DNA of 64,000 bases, taken from Streptomyces parvus (GTDB taxonomy: Bacteria; Actinomycetota; Actinomycetes; Streptomycetales; Streptomycetaceae). Position 1 is the first letter of the stretch. Each line of letters begins with the position of its first letter. Below the pieces are notes generated by a model that was not told where the DNA came from, ran no database searches, and was given only the letters and a program-made list of their open reading frames with translations. The stretch lies in assembly GCF_032121415.1 (NCBI RefSeq), contig NZ_CP135079.1, positions 372,001-436,000 on the forward strand, read 5' to 3'. The position numbers were made by a program, and so were the translations under genes. Of this stretch, positions 25,583-34,455 are shown in pieces.

Positions 25583-26305
25583 ATGGCAGAACTCGTCTAT
25601 CGACCGGTCATCGGCGCCGCTCGCACCATGTTCAAGGCGCTCGACCTGAAGATCGACACTCAGGGTTCGGAGCACATCCCGAAGACCGGTGGTGCGGTGC
25701 TGGTCAGCAATCACATCAGCTATCTCGACTTCATCTTCACCGGCCTCGGCGCTCTTCCGCAGAAGCGGCTCGTCCGGTTCATGGCGAAGGAATCGGTCTT
25801 CCGGCACAAGATCTCCGGTCCGCTGATGCGGGGAATGAAGCACATCCCCGTCGACCGCAACCAGGGCGAGGACGCGTACGCCCACGCGCTCCGGTCGCTG
25901 CGTTCCGGTGAGATCATCGGCGTGTTCCCCGAGGCCACCATCTCCCAGTCCTTCACGCTGAAGAGCTTCAAGTCGGGCGCCGCGCGCCTGGCCCAGGAGG
26001 CCGGGGTCCCGCTGATCCCGATGGCGCTCTGGGGCACGCAGCGGATCTGGACGAAGGGCCGGCCGCGCAACTTCAAGCGCAGCCACATCCCGATCACCAT
26101 CCGGGTCGGCGAGCCCGTGGAGGCGCCCGCCGACCAGTACGCGGGCGCCATCACCCGGCGGCTGCGGGAGCGGGTCCAGGAGCTGCTGGAGGCGGCGCAG
26201 CGGGCCTACCCGGTGCGCCCGAAGGACGCGAGCGACACCTGGTGGGTGCCGGCCCACCTCGGCGGTACGGCCCCGACCCCCGCCGAGGTGCGCGAGCTGG
26301 GCTGA
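25583..26305 (+). CDS. 1-acyl-sn-glycerol-3-phosphate acyltransferase (PlsC-like)
   Basis: The 240-residue protein has the acyltransferase HX4D motif in SNHISYLD, the phosphate-binding FPEATIS (a variant of FPEGTRS) and the later VPLIPMALWG motif. It transfers an acyl chain to lysophosphatidic acid or a related acceptor at the membrane. ATG at 25583 starts the MAELVYRP region. The distance to GAAGAAGGG is rather long, so translation may be moderate. A palindrome upstream suggests regulation. Confidence 0.88.
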   Translation: MAELVYRPVIGAARTMFKALDLKIDTQGSEHIPKTGGAVLVSNHISYLDFIFTGLGALPQKRLVRFMAKESVFRHKISGPLMRGMKHIPVDRNQGEDAYAHALRSLRSGEIIGVFPEATISQSFTLKSFKSGAARLAQEAGVPLIPMALWGTQRIWTKGRPRNFKRSHIPITIRVGEPVEAPADQYAGAITRRLRERVQELLEAAQRAYPVRPKDASDTWWVPAHLGGTAPTPAEVRELG

Positions 26306-26333
26306 CCGGCCCCTCTCCCGCCTCTTCCCTCCC

Positions 26334-26365
26334 GAGCCCCCGGTGAGCACGTACGCCGGGGGCTC
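26334..26365. terminator. bidirectional terminator hairpin
   Basis: GAGCCCCCGG (26334-26343) and CCGGGGGCTC (26356-26365) form a perfect 10-bp stem with a 12-nt loop. It lies 28 bp after the acyltransferase and reaches into the stop codon of the convergent gene. Confidence 0.65.
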
Positions 26366-26960
26366 AGAGGTGTGTGGGAAGGGTCCGCAGGAGTTCCGTG
26401 CGGTCCCGGGCGCTCCTCAGCGTGTGGAGGATCTCCGGTGGCGGTGCGGCGTACACGGCCGGGTAGTCCACCTCCCCGAGGTGCTCGCGTACCGTCCACG
26501 CCAGCCGCTCCTCCTCCAGCGAGAACTGCGCGTCGATGCCCGGTCTGTTGCCCCGGGGGTCCACCCGCGCCCAGTGGTCGTGTCCGGGCAGGCGGAGCGC
26601 GACCAGGCCGTGGACCACGGGGTTGCCCCCGTCGTCGTCGGCGAGGCGCTGGTAGCAGAGGCCGGCCGGGATGCCGTGGGCGCGGAGCAGCGCGGTCAGC
26701 GCGATGGACTTGGCGTAGCAGATGCCGTTGCGGGTGGCGAGGACGTCGGAGGCGCGCCAGGTGACGCGTGGATCGCCGGAGTCCGCGGAGTGCGGGACGG
26801 TGTCGCGTACGTATGTGAAGGCGGTTCGGGCGTATGTGTATGCGTCGTCGGCCTCGCGCGCCAGGTCGGCCGCCACCTCCCGCACCCGGGGGTGTTCATG
26901 GTCGATGGCTTCGTCGGCGGCCAGATAGGCGGTGTCCGGGGACTGCTGGATCAGGTGCAT
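26364..26960 (-). CDS. transglutaminase-like domain protein
   Basis: The 198-residue protein has the cysteine-protease-like transglutaminase core: C in NGICYAKS, H in VVHGLVAL and D in RVDPRG, forming a probable catalytic triad. Bacterial members hydrolyse or cross-link amide bonds. No signal peptide is visible, so it is probably cytoplasmic. It lies downstream of the threonine aldolase operon but behind that operon's terminator, so it is likely transcribed separately. Confidence 0.8.
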   Translation of the reverse strand: MHLIQQSPDTAYLAADEAIDHEHPRVREVAADLAREADDAYTYARTAFTYVRDTVPHSADSGDPRVTWRASDVLATRNGICYAKSIALTALLRAHGIPAGLCYQRLADDDGGNPVVHGLVALRLPGHDHWARVDPRGNRPGIDAQFSLEEERLAWTVREHLGEVDYPAVYAAPPPEILHTLRSARDRTELLRTLPTHL

Positions 26961-26978
26961 GGTCCCGGAGCGTACGAA

Positions 26979-27016
26979 GCGGCCGACCGGAGATCAATTG
27001 ATTTCCGGTCGGCCGC
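26979..27016 (-). terminator. terminator of the DUF6421-SDR-aldolase operon
   Basis: GCGGCCGACCGGA (26979-26991) and TCCGGTCGGCCGC (27004-27016) form a perfect 13-bp stem. The 12-nt loop contains the self-complementary ATCAATTGAT, which could extend the stem. It lies 20 bp after the aldolase stop. Confidence 0.75.
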
Positions 27017-27036
27017 ATATTCATGCACGGTGTGCG

Positions 27037-28098
27037 CTAGCGCGTCATCTCTTCCTTGAGCGCCTGGAGGAAGGCATCGACGTCGTCCTCGCGGGTGTCG
27101 AAGGCGCACATCCAGCGGACATCGCCGGCCGCCTCGTCCCAGAAGTAGAAGCGGAAGCGCTCCTGGAGCCGTTCGCTGACGGCGTGCGGCAGCCGGGCGA
27201 ACACGGCGTTCGCCTGGACCGGATAGAGGATCTCGACCCCGTCGATCGCCCGGACCCCCTCGGCGAGGCGCTGGGCCATGGCGTTGGCGTGCCGGGCGTT
27301 GCGCAGCCACAGGTCCTTGGCGAGCAGCGCCTCCAGCTGGACGGAGACGAAGCGCATCTTGGAAGCGAGCTGCATGGAGAGCTTGCGCAGGTGCTTCATC
27401 GCGCGGACCGCGTCAGGGTTGAGCACGACGACGGCCTCGCCGAACAGCGCGCCGTTCTTCGTGCCGCCGAAGGACAGCACATCGACGCCGACCGTGTTGG
27501 TGAACGTCCGCATCGGCACGTCCAGGGAGGCGGCCGCGTTGGCTATCCGGGCCCCGTCGAGGTGCACCTTCATGCCGCGCTCGTGGGCGTGGTCGCAGAT
27601 GGCGCGGATCTCGTCGGGGGTGTAGACGGTGCCCAGCTCGGTGTTCTGGGTGATCGAGACGACCTGCGGCATGGCCCGGTGCTCGTCGTCCCAGCCGTAC
27701 GCCTGCCGGTCGATGAGCTCGGGGGTGAGCTTGCCGTCCGGAGTGGGCACGGTGAGGAGCTTCAGCCCGCCCATCCGCTCGGGCGCGCCGCCCTCGTCCA
27801 CGTTGATGTGCGCGGACTCGGCGCAGATGACCGCTCCCCAGCGGTCGGTGAGCGCCTGGAGGGCGACCACGTTGGCTCCGGTGCCGTTGAAGACCGGGAA
27901 GGCCTCGGCGGTGGGGCCGAAGTGGCTGTGCATGACGCGCTGGAGATGGCCGGTGTAGTCGTCCTCGCCGTAGGCGACCTGGTGGCCGCCGTTGGCCAGC
28001 GCGATGGCCGCGAGGACCTCCGGGTGCGCTCCGGCGTAGTTGTCACTGGCGAAGCCGCGTACCTGCGGATCGTGGTGACGTCGCGCGTCGGTCCTCAC
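27037..28098 (-). CDS. low-specificity threonine aldolase family (PLP fold type I)
   Basis: The 353-residue protein has fold-type I PLP features: VFNGTGANVVAL near the cofactor phosphate, HLDGARIANAA with the pyridine-binding aspartate, and the PLP lysine in FGGTKNGA. Threonine aldolases split beta-hydroxy amino acids into glycine and an aldehyde. GTG at 28098 was chosen because its first bases overlap the upstream SDR stop codon (GTGA), which indicates translational coupling. It is the last gene of a three-gene operon. Confidence 0.9.
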   Translation of the reverse strand: MRTDARRHHDPQVRGFASDNYAGAHPEVLAAIALANGGHQVAYGEDDYTGHLQRVMHSHFGPTAEAFPVFNGTGANVVALQALTDRWGAVICAESAHINVDEGGAPERMGGLKLLTVPTPDGKLTPELIDRQAYGWDDEHRAMPQVVSITQNTELGTVYTPDEIRAICDHAHERGMKVHLDGARIANAAASLDVPMRTFTNTVGVDVLSFGGTKNGALFGEAVVVLNPDAVRAMKHLRKLSMQLASKMRFVSVQLEALLAKDLWLRNARHANAMAQRLAEGVRAIDGVEILYPVQANAVFARLPHAVSERLQERFRFYFWDEAAGDVRWMCAFDTREDDVDAFLQALKEEMTR

Positions 28099-28862
28099 GG
28101 TTGCGGGGTCAGCCACAGGCGCTTTCCGTTCACTTCGGGGGCGGGCTCGTCCCAGACACCGGCGATGGCCTCGGCCAGCTCCGTGACGTCGGTGAAGCCC
28201 GCGAACTTCGCATTCGGGCGCTCGGCGCGCATCGCGTCGTTCACCAGTGCCTTGACCACCAGAATGGCAGCAGCGGTACGCGGTCCGTCCTCGCCCCCCG
28301 CCTTGCGGAAGGCGTCGCCGAGCGCGAGGGTCCACGCCTCGGCCGCGGCCTTGGCGGCGGAGTAGGCGGCGTTGCCCGCGGTGGGCTTGCTGGCTCCGGC
28401 GGCGCTGATCAGGAGGTAGCGGCCCTTGCGGCTGCGCTCCAGTGGCTCCTGGAAGGCCAGCGAGGTCGACTGGACGGTGCGGATGAGCAGCTTCTCCAGC
28501 GCGTCCCAGTCGGAGAGCACGGTCTCCTGGAACGACGGGCTGCCGCGCCAGCCGCCGACGAGGTGGACCAGGCCGTCGATGCGGCCGAACTCCGCCTCGG
28601 TGCGCTTGGCCCAGTCCCGGGTGGCGTCGAGGTCGAGCAGATCGACGGTCTCACCGGTGACGGTCGCACCCCCGTGGGCGTACCGGGCGGCGTCGACCGC
28701 CTCGGCGAGCCGTTCGGGGTTGGCGTCGCAGCCGACGACCGTGGCGCCCGCCTCGGCGAGTCGCAGCAGCGTCGCCCGGCCGGCGGGTCCCGCCGCTCCG
28801 GCGACCGCGACCACGGCTCCTTCGAGCGCACCCGTCCCCTCGCCCCTGCCGTTTCCGTTCAT
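28095..28862 (-). CDS. SDR family NAD(P)-dependent oxidoreductase
   Basis: The 255-residue protein has a Rossmann fold with AVAGAAGPAGRATLLRLAEA in place of the usual TGxxxGxG, an NAG-like LVHLVGGW, a catalytic-type serine in LLISAAGASK and YSAAKAA with the active-site Tyr and Lys. ATG at 28862 follows GAGGAGG; a GTG at 28892 that overlaps the DUF6421 stop is an alternative and would imply coupling. It sits between DUF6421 and threonine aldolase, suggesting oxidation or reduction of a beta-hydroxy compound. Confidence 0.85.
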   Translation of the reverse strand: MNGNGRGEGTGALEGAVVAVAGAAGPAGRATLLRLAEAGATVVGCDANPERLAEAVDAARYAHGGATVTGETVDLLDLDATRDWAKRTEAEFGRIDGLVHLVGGWRGSPSFQETVLSDWDALEKLLIRTVQSTSLAFQEPLERSRKGRYLLISAAGASKPTAGNAAYSAAKAAAEAWTLALGDAFRKAGGEDGPRTAAAILVVKALVNDAMRAERPNAKFAGFTDVTELAEAIAGVWDEPAPEVNGKRLWLTPQP

Positions 28863-28888
28863 GGCCACCGCCTCCTCGGGAGAATGGT

Positions 28889-30286
28889 TCACGCGGCTGC
28901 CCGCTCGTCGTTCGCCGCGGTGATTCCCTTGGTGGAGGCAATCACGTGCTTCAGCTTCTTGGCGAGCGCCTCATAGAACATGCTCAGGGGAAACTCGTCC
29001 GGAAGCACGTCGTCGACGAGCTTGCGAGGAGGAAGTGTGAGGTCGAGGGCGTCGGGGCCCTTGGCCCATCGCGATCCCGGGTGCGGGGCGAGGTAGGTGG
29101 AGACGAGGTCGTACGCGGCGAACCAGTGGACCAGCTTGGGCCGGTCGATACCGTCGCGGTAGAGCTTCTCGATCTCGGCGCAGAGCTGGTTGGTGACCTG
29201 CGGAGCGCGGTCCCAGTCGATCTTCAGGGTGTTGTCGGTCCAGCGGACGACGTCGTGCTTGTGGAGGTAGGCGAAGAGGAGCTGGCCGCCGAGGCCGTCG
29301 TAGTTGCGGACGCGCTCGCCGGTGACGGGGAAGCGGAACATCCGGTCGAAGAGCACCGCGTACTGCACGTCGCGGCCGTGGGCGTTGCCCTCGGACTCCA
29401 GCTTCACGGCCTCCTTGAAGGCGGTGAGGTCGCAGCGCAGCTCCTCCAGGCCGTACATCCAGAACGGCTGGCGCTGCTTGATCATGAACGGGTCGAACGG
29501 CAGGTCGCCGTGGCTGTGGGTGCGGTCGTGGACCATGTCCCACAGGACGAACGCCTGCTCGCAGCGCTGCTGGTCGCCGACCATCTCGCGGATGTCGTCG
29601 GGCAGCTCCAGGCCGAGCAGCTCGACGGAGGCCTCGGTGACGCGGCGGAAGCGGGCGGCCTCGCGGTCGCAGAAGATGCCGCCCCAGCTGAAGCGCTCGG
29701 GGGCCTCGCGCACGGCGATGGTCTCCGGGAAGAGCACCGCGGAGTTGGTGTCGTAGCCGGAGGTGAAGTCCTCGAAGGTGATCCCGCAGAAGAGCGGGTT
29801 GTCGTAGCGGTTCGCCTCCAGGTCGGCGAGCCACTGGGGCCAGACCATCTTGAGGACGACCGCTTCGAGGTTGCGGTCGGGGTTGCCGTTCTGCGTGTAC
29901 ATCGCGAAGACGACGAGGTGCTGGAGGCCGTCGGCCCGCATCTTCGCGGGCTGGAAGGCGAGCAGCGAGTCCAGGAAGTCGGGGACGCGGAAGCCGTCGG
30001 CGGCCCAGCGGCGCAGGTCGGTGACGAGCGCACGGTGGTAGGCGGCGTCGTGCGGGAGGAGCGGGGACAGCTCCTCGACCGCACCGATGACCCGGTCGAG
30101 GACGCGCTCGACGTCGGCCGGGGAGGGGGCGCCGTCGGCCTCGAAGTCGATGGATCCGTCCTTGGACTGCCAGGGGCGGATCTCCTCGACGGCATCCCTG
30201 AGCACGGGCCAGGCCGGGTGCTCGACGACCCGCTGGGCCGTAGCTATCGCGCCGTCGGTGGTGTCGTGCACAAGAATTTCCGTCAT
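28889..30286 (-). CDS. DUF6421 family protein
   Basis: The 465-residue protein matches the actinobacterial family DUF6421. It is soluble, with no signal peptide or membrane segment. A histidine-rich patch around MVHDRTHSHGDLPFD could bind a metal, and a conserved-looking KMVWPQWLADLEANRYDNPL stretch precedes it. The function is unknown. ATG at 30286 follows GGAGGAAG. It leads the operon with the SDR and threonine aldolase, so it probably acts on the same small-molecule pathway. Confidence 0.8.
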   Translation of the reverse strand: MTEILVHDTTDGAIATAQRVVEHPAWPVLRDAVEEIRPWQSKDGSIDFEADGAPSPADVERVLDRVIGAVEELSPLLPHDAAYHRALVTDLRRWAADGFRVPDFLDSLLAFQPAKMRADGLQHLVVFAMYTQNGNPDRNLEAVVLKMVWPQWLADLEANRYDNPLFCGITFEDFTSGYDTNSAVLFPETIAVREAPERFSWGGIFCDREAARFRRVTEASVELLGLELPDDIREMVGDQQRCEQAFVLWDMVHDRTHSHGDLPFDPFMIKQRQPFWMYGLEELRCDLTAFKEAVKLESEGNAHGRDVQYAVLFDRMFRFPVTGERVRNYDGLGGQLLFAYLHKHDVVRWTDNTLKIDWDRAPQVTNQLCAEIEKLYRDGIDRPKLVHWFAAYDLVSTYLAPHPGSRWAKGPDALDLTLPPRKLVDDVLPDEFPLSMFYEALAKKLKHVIASTKGITAANDERAAA

Positions 30287-30580
30287 AACACTTCCTCCAC
30301 GGGAGAACCTCGCGTGGCATCACCGTAGCCGGGCAGGGATCCCGCCGACAAGTGGAGACCTGAAAATTATCCTGCGTACCCCCTATGGTCACCGCTGTTT
30401 TTCCTGCGGGATGCCGGGTAGAAGCGCGTTTCCCGCAGCACCGCTCGGAGCCGGGCGACCGGGCCCGCACGGCGTGGGACATCCCGCACCCGGGCCGCTA
30501 CCCTCCCCAGTGCCGTATTGCCGTACCTCAGCGCGGGCAGGAGCAGTCGCCGGGAAGCCGCCGACGGAAACGAGGTCGCC

Positions 30581-31264
30581 TTGTCATTTCTCACCCTGGG
30601 TCATCGCGGAGTGATGGGCGTCGAGCCCGAGAACACGCTGCGCTCCTTCGTCCGCGCCGAGGCGTCCGGCATGGACGCCATCGAGCTGGATCTCCACCTC
30701 AGCAAGGACGGCGCGCTCGCCGTGATGCACGACGCGGACGTGGACCGCACGACGGACGGCACCGGGCCGATCGCGGCCAAGACCCTGGCGGAGCTGCGCG
30801 AGCTCGACGCCGGCCGGGGCGAGCGGATCCCCGTCTTCGAAGAGGTGCTGGAGGCCGTCTCCTCCCCGCTCCAGGCGGAGATCAAGGATGTGGCGGCGGC
30901 CCGCGCGCTGGCGGACGTGATGCTGGAGCGCGATCTCGTCGGCCGGGTGGAGGTGTCCTCGTTCCACGACGAGGCCGTCACCGAGATCGCCCGGCTGGTG
31001 CCCGGCGTCCGGACGGTGCTCATCGCCAGCCGCTGGGGCGCGGACGTGGTGGACCGGGCGAAGGCTGCGGGGGCGGCGACGCTCGCGCTCAACATCCGCC
31101 GCCTCACCCTGGAGGTGGTGGAACAAGCACACGCCGAGAGCCTGAAGGTGATCGGCTGGGTGGTGAACACCCAGGACCACCTGCGCCTGGCCCGGGCCCT
31201 GAACCTGGACGGCGCGACGACGGACTTCCCCGAGATCCGCCGCACGGGCCGCTTCACCGCCTGA
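30581..31264 (+). CDS. glycerophosphodiester phosphodiesterase family protein
   Basis: The 227-residue protein has the GDPD barrel signature: GHRGVMGVEPENTLRSF at the N-terminus (about residues 7-23, with H8 catalytic), then IELDLHLSKDGALAVMHDAD holding the metal ligands and second histidine. It releases glycerol-3-phosphate from deacylated phospholipids. The start is a TTG at 30581, seven bases after GAGG; no ATG or GTG in frame is as well placed. No secretion signal is seen, so it is probably cytoplasmic. It is divergent from the DUF6421 operon; the 294-bp gap holds an AT-rich patch near 30360-30375. Confidence 0.88.
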   Translation: MSFLTLGHRGVMGVEPENTLRSFVRAEASGMDAIELDLHLSKDGALAVMHDADVDRTTDGTGPIAAKTLAELRELDAGRGERIPVFEEVLEAVSSPLQAEIKDVAAARALADVMLERDLVGRVEVSSFHDEAVTEIARLVPGVRTVLIASRWGADVVDRAKAAGAATLALNIRRLTLEVVEQAHAESLKVIGWVVNTQDHLRLARALNLDGATTDFPEIRRTGRFTA

Positions 31265-31296
31265 GGGCGGGCCGGGGCCGGTCGCCCGGCGGTCCG

Positions 31297-31842
31297 TCAG
31301 ATGTTCTTGGCGAGCAGTTCGAAGGTCAGGTCGTCGCGGAGCGGGATGCCGAAGCGCTCGTCGCCGTACGGGAACGGGGTGAGCGCTCCCGTACGGCGGT
31401 AGCCGCGCCGCTCGTACCAGGCGATCAGGTCGTCGCGCACCGAGATGACCGTCATGTGCATCTCGCGGACGCCCCAGCCCTCCTTCGCCGTGCGCTCCGC
31501 CTCGGCGATGATCAGCTTGCCGAGTCCGCCGCCCTGGAGGCCGGGCCGTACCGCGAACATGCCGAAGTAGGCCGCTTCGCCCCGGTGTTCGAGCTGGCAG
31601 CAGGCGACGAGTTCGCCGCCGCGCTCGACCGCGAGGAGCCTGCTCGCCGGAGCGTCGATGACATCGCGCACACCGTGTTCATCGGTCCGCTGCCCCTGGA
31701 GGATGTCGGCCTCGGTGGTCCAGCCGGTGCGGCTGGAGTCACCGCGGTAGGCGGACTCGATCAGTGCCACCAGCGCCGGGACGTCGGCCTCGGTCGCGTC
31801 ACGGAAGGTCAGCCGGGCCGAGTCGGGCGTGGCGGTGTCCAT
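31297..31842 (-). CDS. GNAT family N-acetyltransferase
   Basis: The 181-residue protein has the acetyl-CoA-binding motif A as VRPGLQGGGLGKLIIAEAE (pattern Q/R-x-x-G-x-G/A) and a terminal WYERRGYRRTG. The substrate is unknown. It converges on the GDPD gene and is divergent from the DUF5134 gene. Confidence 0.88.
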   Translation of the reverse strand: MDTATPDSARLTFRDATEADVPALVALIESAYRGDSSRTGWTTEADILQGQRTDEHGVRDVIDAPASRLLAVERGGELVACCQLEHRGEAAYFGMFAVRPGLQGGGLGKLIIAEAERTAKEGWGVREMHMTVISVRDDLIAWYERRGYRRTGALTPFPYGDERFGIPLRDDLTFELLAKNI

Positions 31843-32023
31843 GGGGCTCTCCGTTTCTCTGCTGCCGTACGTCCGGTCGAGGGTAACGCGACCCGGAGCG
31901 CCCCCGACGGGCCCCGGAGCGCCCCCTTCACTTCCCTGTGCGCCGGGTTCGGCTGCGCCGGCGTGGGCAGCGATGGGGCGACCCGCAACAGTGCCGTACG
32001 TCCGACCGGGGGGAGGCGCGCCC

Positions 32024-32656
32024 GTGCACGGAGAGGCTCCGACCGGCTGGCTGCTGATGGTGTTGTGCGCGGTGAGCGGCGCCTACTGCCTTCTGCGCAC
32101 CCGCACCGGGACGCCACGGGAGCGCCGCACGGCGCGCTCGGAGGCGCTCATGGGTTTCGGGATGGCGGCGATGGCCGTTCCGGCGGGGGTGCTGTCACCC
32201 CCGGGCTGGGCCTGGGCGGTGTACGCGGCGCTGTTCGGCGCGGCCGCGCTGCGGGCGCTGCCGCCCGCGCTGCGCGGCGGCCACCATCTGCACCATCTCG
32301 TCGGCTCGCTGGCCATGGTCTACATGGCCGTGGCGATGGCCCCGGCGGTGACGGGGAACGGCGGGGACGGTCATGCCGGGCACGGGGCGGCGGGAGCCGG
32401 TGGCATACCCGTGCTGACCGGGATTCTGCTCGTCTACTACGCGTTCTATGTGCTGGGCTCGGCCGGTCGGCTCCTCCCCGCGGCTGTCGTGACACCGGCC
32501 GGCGGCACGGGTGTCGTGACACCGGCCGGCGGCACGGGCGCCATCGGCCGCGGGCCGGGCGGTTTCGGGGGCAGGACGGACGGGCGGCCCGAGCTCACGA
32601 CGGCCTGCCGACTGACGATGGGCATCGGCATGTTCGCCATGCTTCTCACCCTGTGA
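32024..32656 (+). CDS. DUF5134 integral membrane protein
   Basis: The 210-residue protein has about five hydrophobic segments, HHLHHLVGSLAMVYMAVAMA and a His-Gly patch GDGHAGHG, typical of DUF5134 proteins in Streptomyces. Their role is unknown; the His/Met-rich segments might bind a metal such as copper. GTG at 32024 follows GGGGAGG by seven bases; an ATG at 31973 lacks such a site. A 27-bp tandem repeat inside the gene adds an extra VVTPAGGTG unit. Confidence 0.75.
   Translation: MHGEAPTGWLLMVLCAVSGAYCLLRTRTGTPRERRTARSEALMGFGMAAMAVPAGVLSPPGWAWAVYAALFGAAALRALPPALRGGHHLHHLVGSLAMVYMAVAMAPAVTGNGGDGHAGHGAAGAGGIPVLTGILLVYYAFYVLGSAGRLLPAAVVTPAGGTGVVTPAGGTGAIGRGPGGFGGRTDGRPELTTACRLTMGIGMFAMLLTL
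32485..32538 (+). repeat. 27-bp perfect tandem repeat, two units
   Basis: Two identical 27-bp units (32485-32511 and 32512-32538) inside the DUF5134 gene encode a repeated VVTPAGGTG in a loop between membrane segments. The repeat keeps the frame. Confidence 0.9.
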
Positions 32657-32754
32657 GACGGGAAGTGGGACAGAAGCCCTGTCACACAGTGGCCTGCGTC
32701 ACTTGGCCGTCGGGGCCGTACCCCCGGTCGGCCCGCCCCTCATAAGCTGAAGCC

Positions 32755-33690
32755 ATGCTGGTCTCCCTCGCACTGCTGCTGCTCGGTGCACTGACCGCCC
32801 TGGTGACCCCGCGCGTGATGGCGCGGGCCCGGTGGCCGGAGCGCGAGCCGGTCGTGGCCCTGTGGGTCTGGCAGTGCGTGGTGGCCGCGGTCCTCCTGTC
32901 GTTCGCCCTGTCCATGACGCTGAGCGCGGCCGCCGCCTGGCAGGCGGTGCGCGGCCACGTCTTCGCCCCCGCCCCGCACGCCGTCGTCGAGGCGTACGCC
33001 CTGGCGGCGTACGGGCCGTGGTCGGCGGTCATCGCCGTGCTGCTGGCGCTGGGCGGGGTGTGGACCGGTGCGATGCTCCTGCGGGAGATCCGGCGGGCGC
33101 GGCGACGCCGCCGGCAGCGTCGGGCGGAACTGCTGGTGCGCGCCCCGCTGATGCCGGGCGAGGAGCCCGGAGCCGACCGCCTCGTGGTGCTGGAGGGCGA
33201 ACGCCCCGACGCCTGGTGGCTGCCCGGCACCGCACCTCAACTCGTCATCACGACCGCCGCACTGGGGCGCCTGAAGGGCCGTCAGCTCGATGCCGTGCTC
33301 GCTCATGAGCAGGGGCACGCCCAGGCCCGGCACGACTGGTTGCTGCACTGTTCGTCGGCGCTGGCGATCGGCTTCCCGCAGATCCCGGTGTTCGCCGCGT
33401 TCCGCGACGAGATGCACCGGCTGGTCGAGTTGGCCGCCGACGACGTGGCGTCGCGCCGCTTCGGCAGACTGACCACCGCGCTCGCCCTGGTCGGACTCAA
33501 CGAGGACCGCGGGGTGTTCGGCCCCTGCCCCACCCCCCAGGCTCAAGTGCCCCTCCGGGTCAACCGGTTGCTGGCACCGGTCGAACGGCTGACGGCGGGC
33601 CGCAGGCTCCGGCTGACGGCCGCCGCCGCACTGGTGCCGGTCGTCCCGGTGGTCGTGGCCTTCGTCCCGGGACTCCGCGCCCTCGGGTAG
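32755..33690 (+). CDS. M56-like membrane zinc metallopeptidase
   Basis: The 311-residue protein has two to three N-terminal membrane segments, the zinc motif HEQGH at about 184-188 and a likely third ligand region ELAADDVA. It ends in a hydrophobic segment. It resembles BlaR1/M56 peptidases without a sensor domain. Unlike the M56 gene at 59491 it has no adjacent BlaI regulator. ATG at 32755 has only a weak ribosome binding site; CATAAG just upstream may be a -10 box. Confidence 0.85.
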   Translation: MLVSLALLLLGALTALVTPRVMARARWPEREPVVALWVWQCVVAAVLLSFALSMTLSAAAAWQAVRGHVFAPAPHAVVEAYALAAYGPWSAVIAVLLALGGVWTGAMLLREIRRARRRRRQRRAELLVRAPLMPGEEPGADRLVVLEGERPDAWWLPGTAPQLVITTAALGRLKGRQLDAVLAHEQGHAQARHDWLLHCSSALAIGFPQIPVFAAFRDEMHRLVELAADDVASRRFGRLTTALALVGLNEDRGVFGPCPTPQAQVPLRVNRLLAPVERLTAGRRLRLTAAAALVPVVPVVVAFVPGLRALG

Positions 33691-33759
33691 CCCCGGGACC
33701 GGCCACGGTTCCCTACCCGGGTTGGCCTTCGGGCGGTGTCCTCCGCGAGGATCATCCCC

Positions 33760-34455
33760 ATGCCCTCCCCCCGCTTCCGCTTCCGTTCACCGGACCGTTC
33801 CCCCCGTGCCACGCCCGCCCTGTGGACCGGAGCCGCCGTCGGCACGGCGTCTTCGGTGCTGCTCGTGCTGGTGGCGGTGCGCTGGTCGCCCCTGATGTCC
33901 CTGGACCGGTCGGTCGCCGACGCCCTGCACCGGCACGCCGTGACCGACCCCGGTCTGGTCCGGGTGAACCGGGTGCTGACGGACTGGGTGTGGGATCCCT
34001 GGACCATGCGCGCCCTGATCGCGGTGGCCGTGGTCGCCCTGTGGTGGCGGGGGGCGCGCCGGCTCGCCCTGTGGGTGGCCGCGACGAGTCTGCTCGCCTC
34101 CCTCCTCCAGCAGGGGCTGAAGGCCGCGGTGGGCCGGGAGCGCCCGCGGTGGCCCGACCCGGTGGACTCGGCCCAGTTCGCGGCCTTTCCCTCCGGGCAC
34201 GCGATGACGGCCGTCGTCAGCTGCGGGCTGCTCCTGTGGCTGCTGCGGCTGCACGGCGCCGGCCCCGGGCTGTGGGGCACGGCACTGGCCGTGGCGGTGG
34301 TCTCGGCGGTCGGCGTCGCCGCGACCCGGGTATATCTGGGGGTGCACTGGCTGACCGATGTCGTGGGCGGTGCGCTGCTGGGGGTGGCCGTGGTGACGTT
34401 GAGCGCCGCCGGGTACGCCCGGTACACGGCGCCCCTGAAGGGATCGCACCGATGA
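33760..34455 (+). CDS. PAP2 family phosphatase
   Basis: The 231-residue protein has the three PAP2 motifs: K-x6-RP in LKAAVGRERP, PSGH in FPSGHAMT, and the R-x5-H-x3-D motif in TRVYLGVHWLTD, within about six membrane segments. It removes phosphate from lipid phosphates or isoprenoid diphosphates at the membrane. ATG at 33760 lies nine bases after GAGG. Its stop overlaps the start of the HAD gene (ATGA). Confidence 0.88.
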   Translation: MPSPRFRFRSPDRSPRATPALWTGAAVGTASSVLLVLVAVRWSPLMSLDRSVADALHRHAVTDPGLVRVNRVLTDWVWDPWTMRALIAVAVVALWWRGARRLALWVAATSLLASLLQQGLKAAVGRERPRWPDPVDSAQFAAFPSGHAMTAVVSCGLLLWLLRLHGAGPGLWGTALAVAVVSAVGVAATRVYLGVHWLTDVVGGALLGVAVVTLSAAGYARYTAPLKGSHR

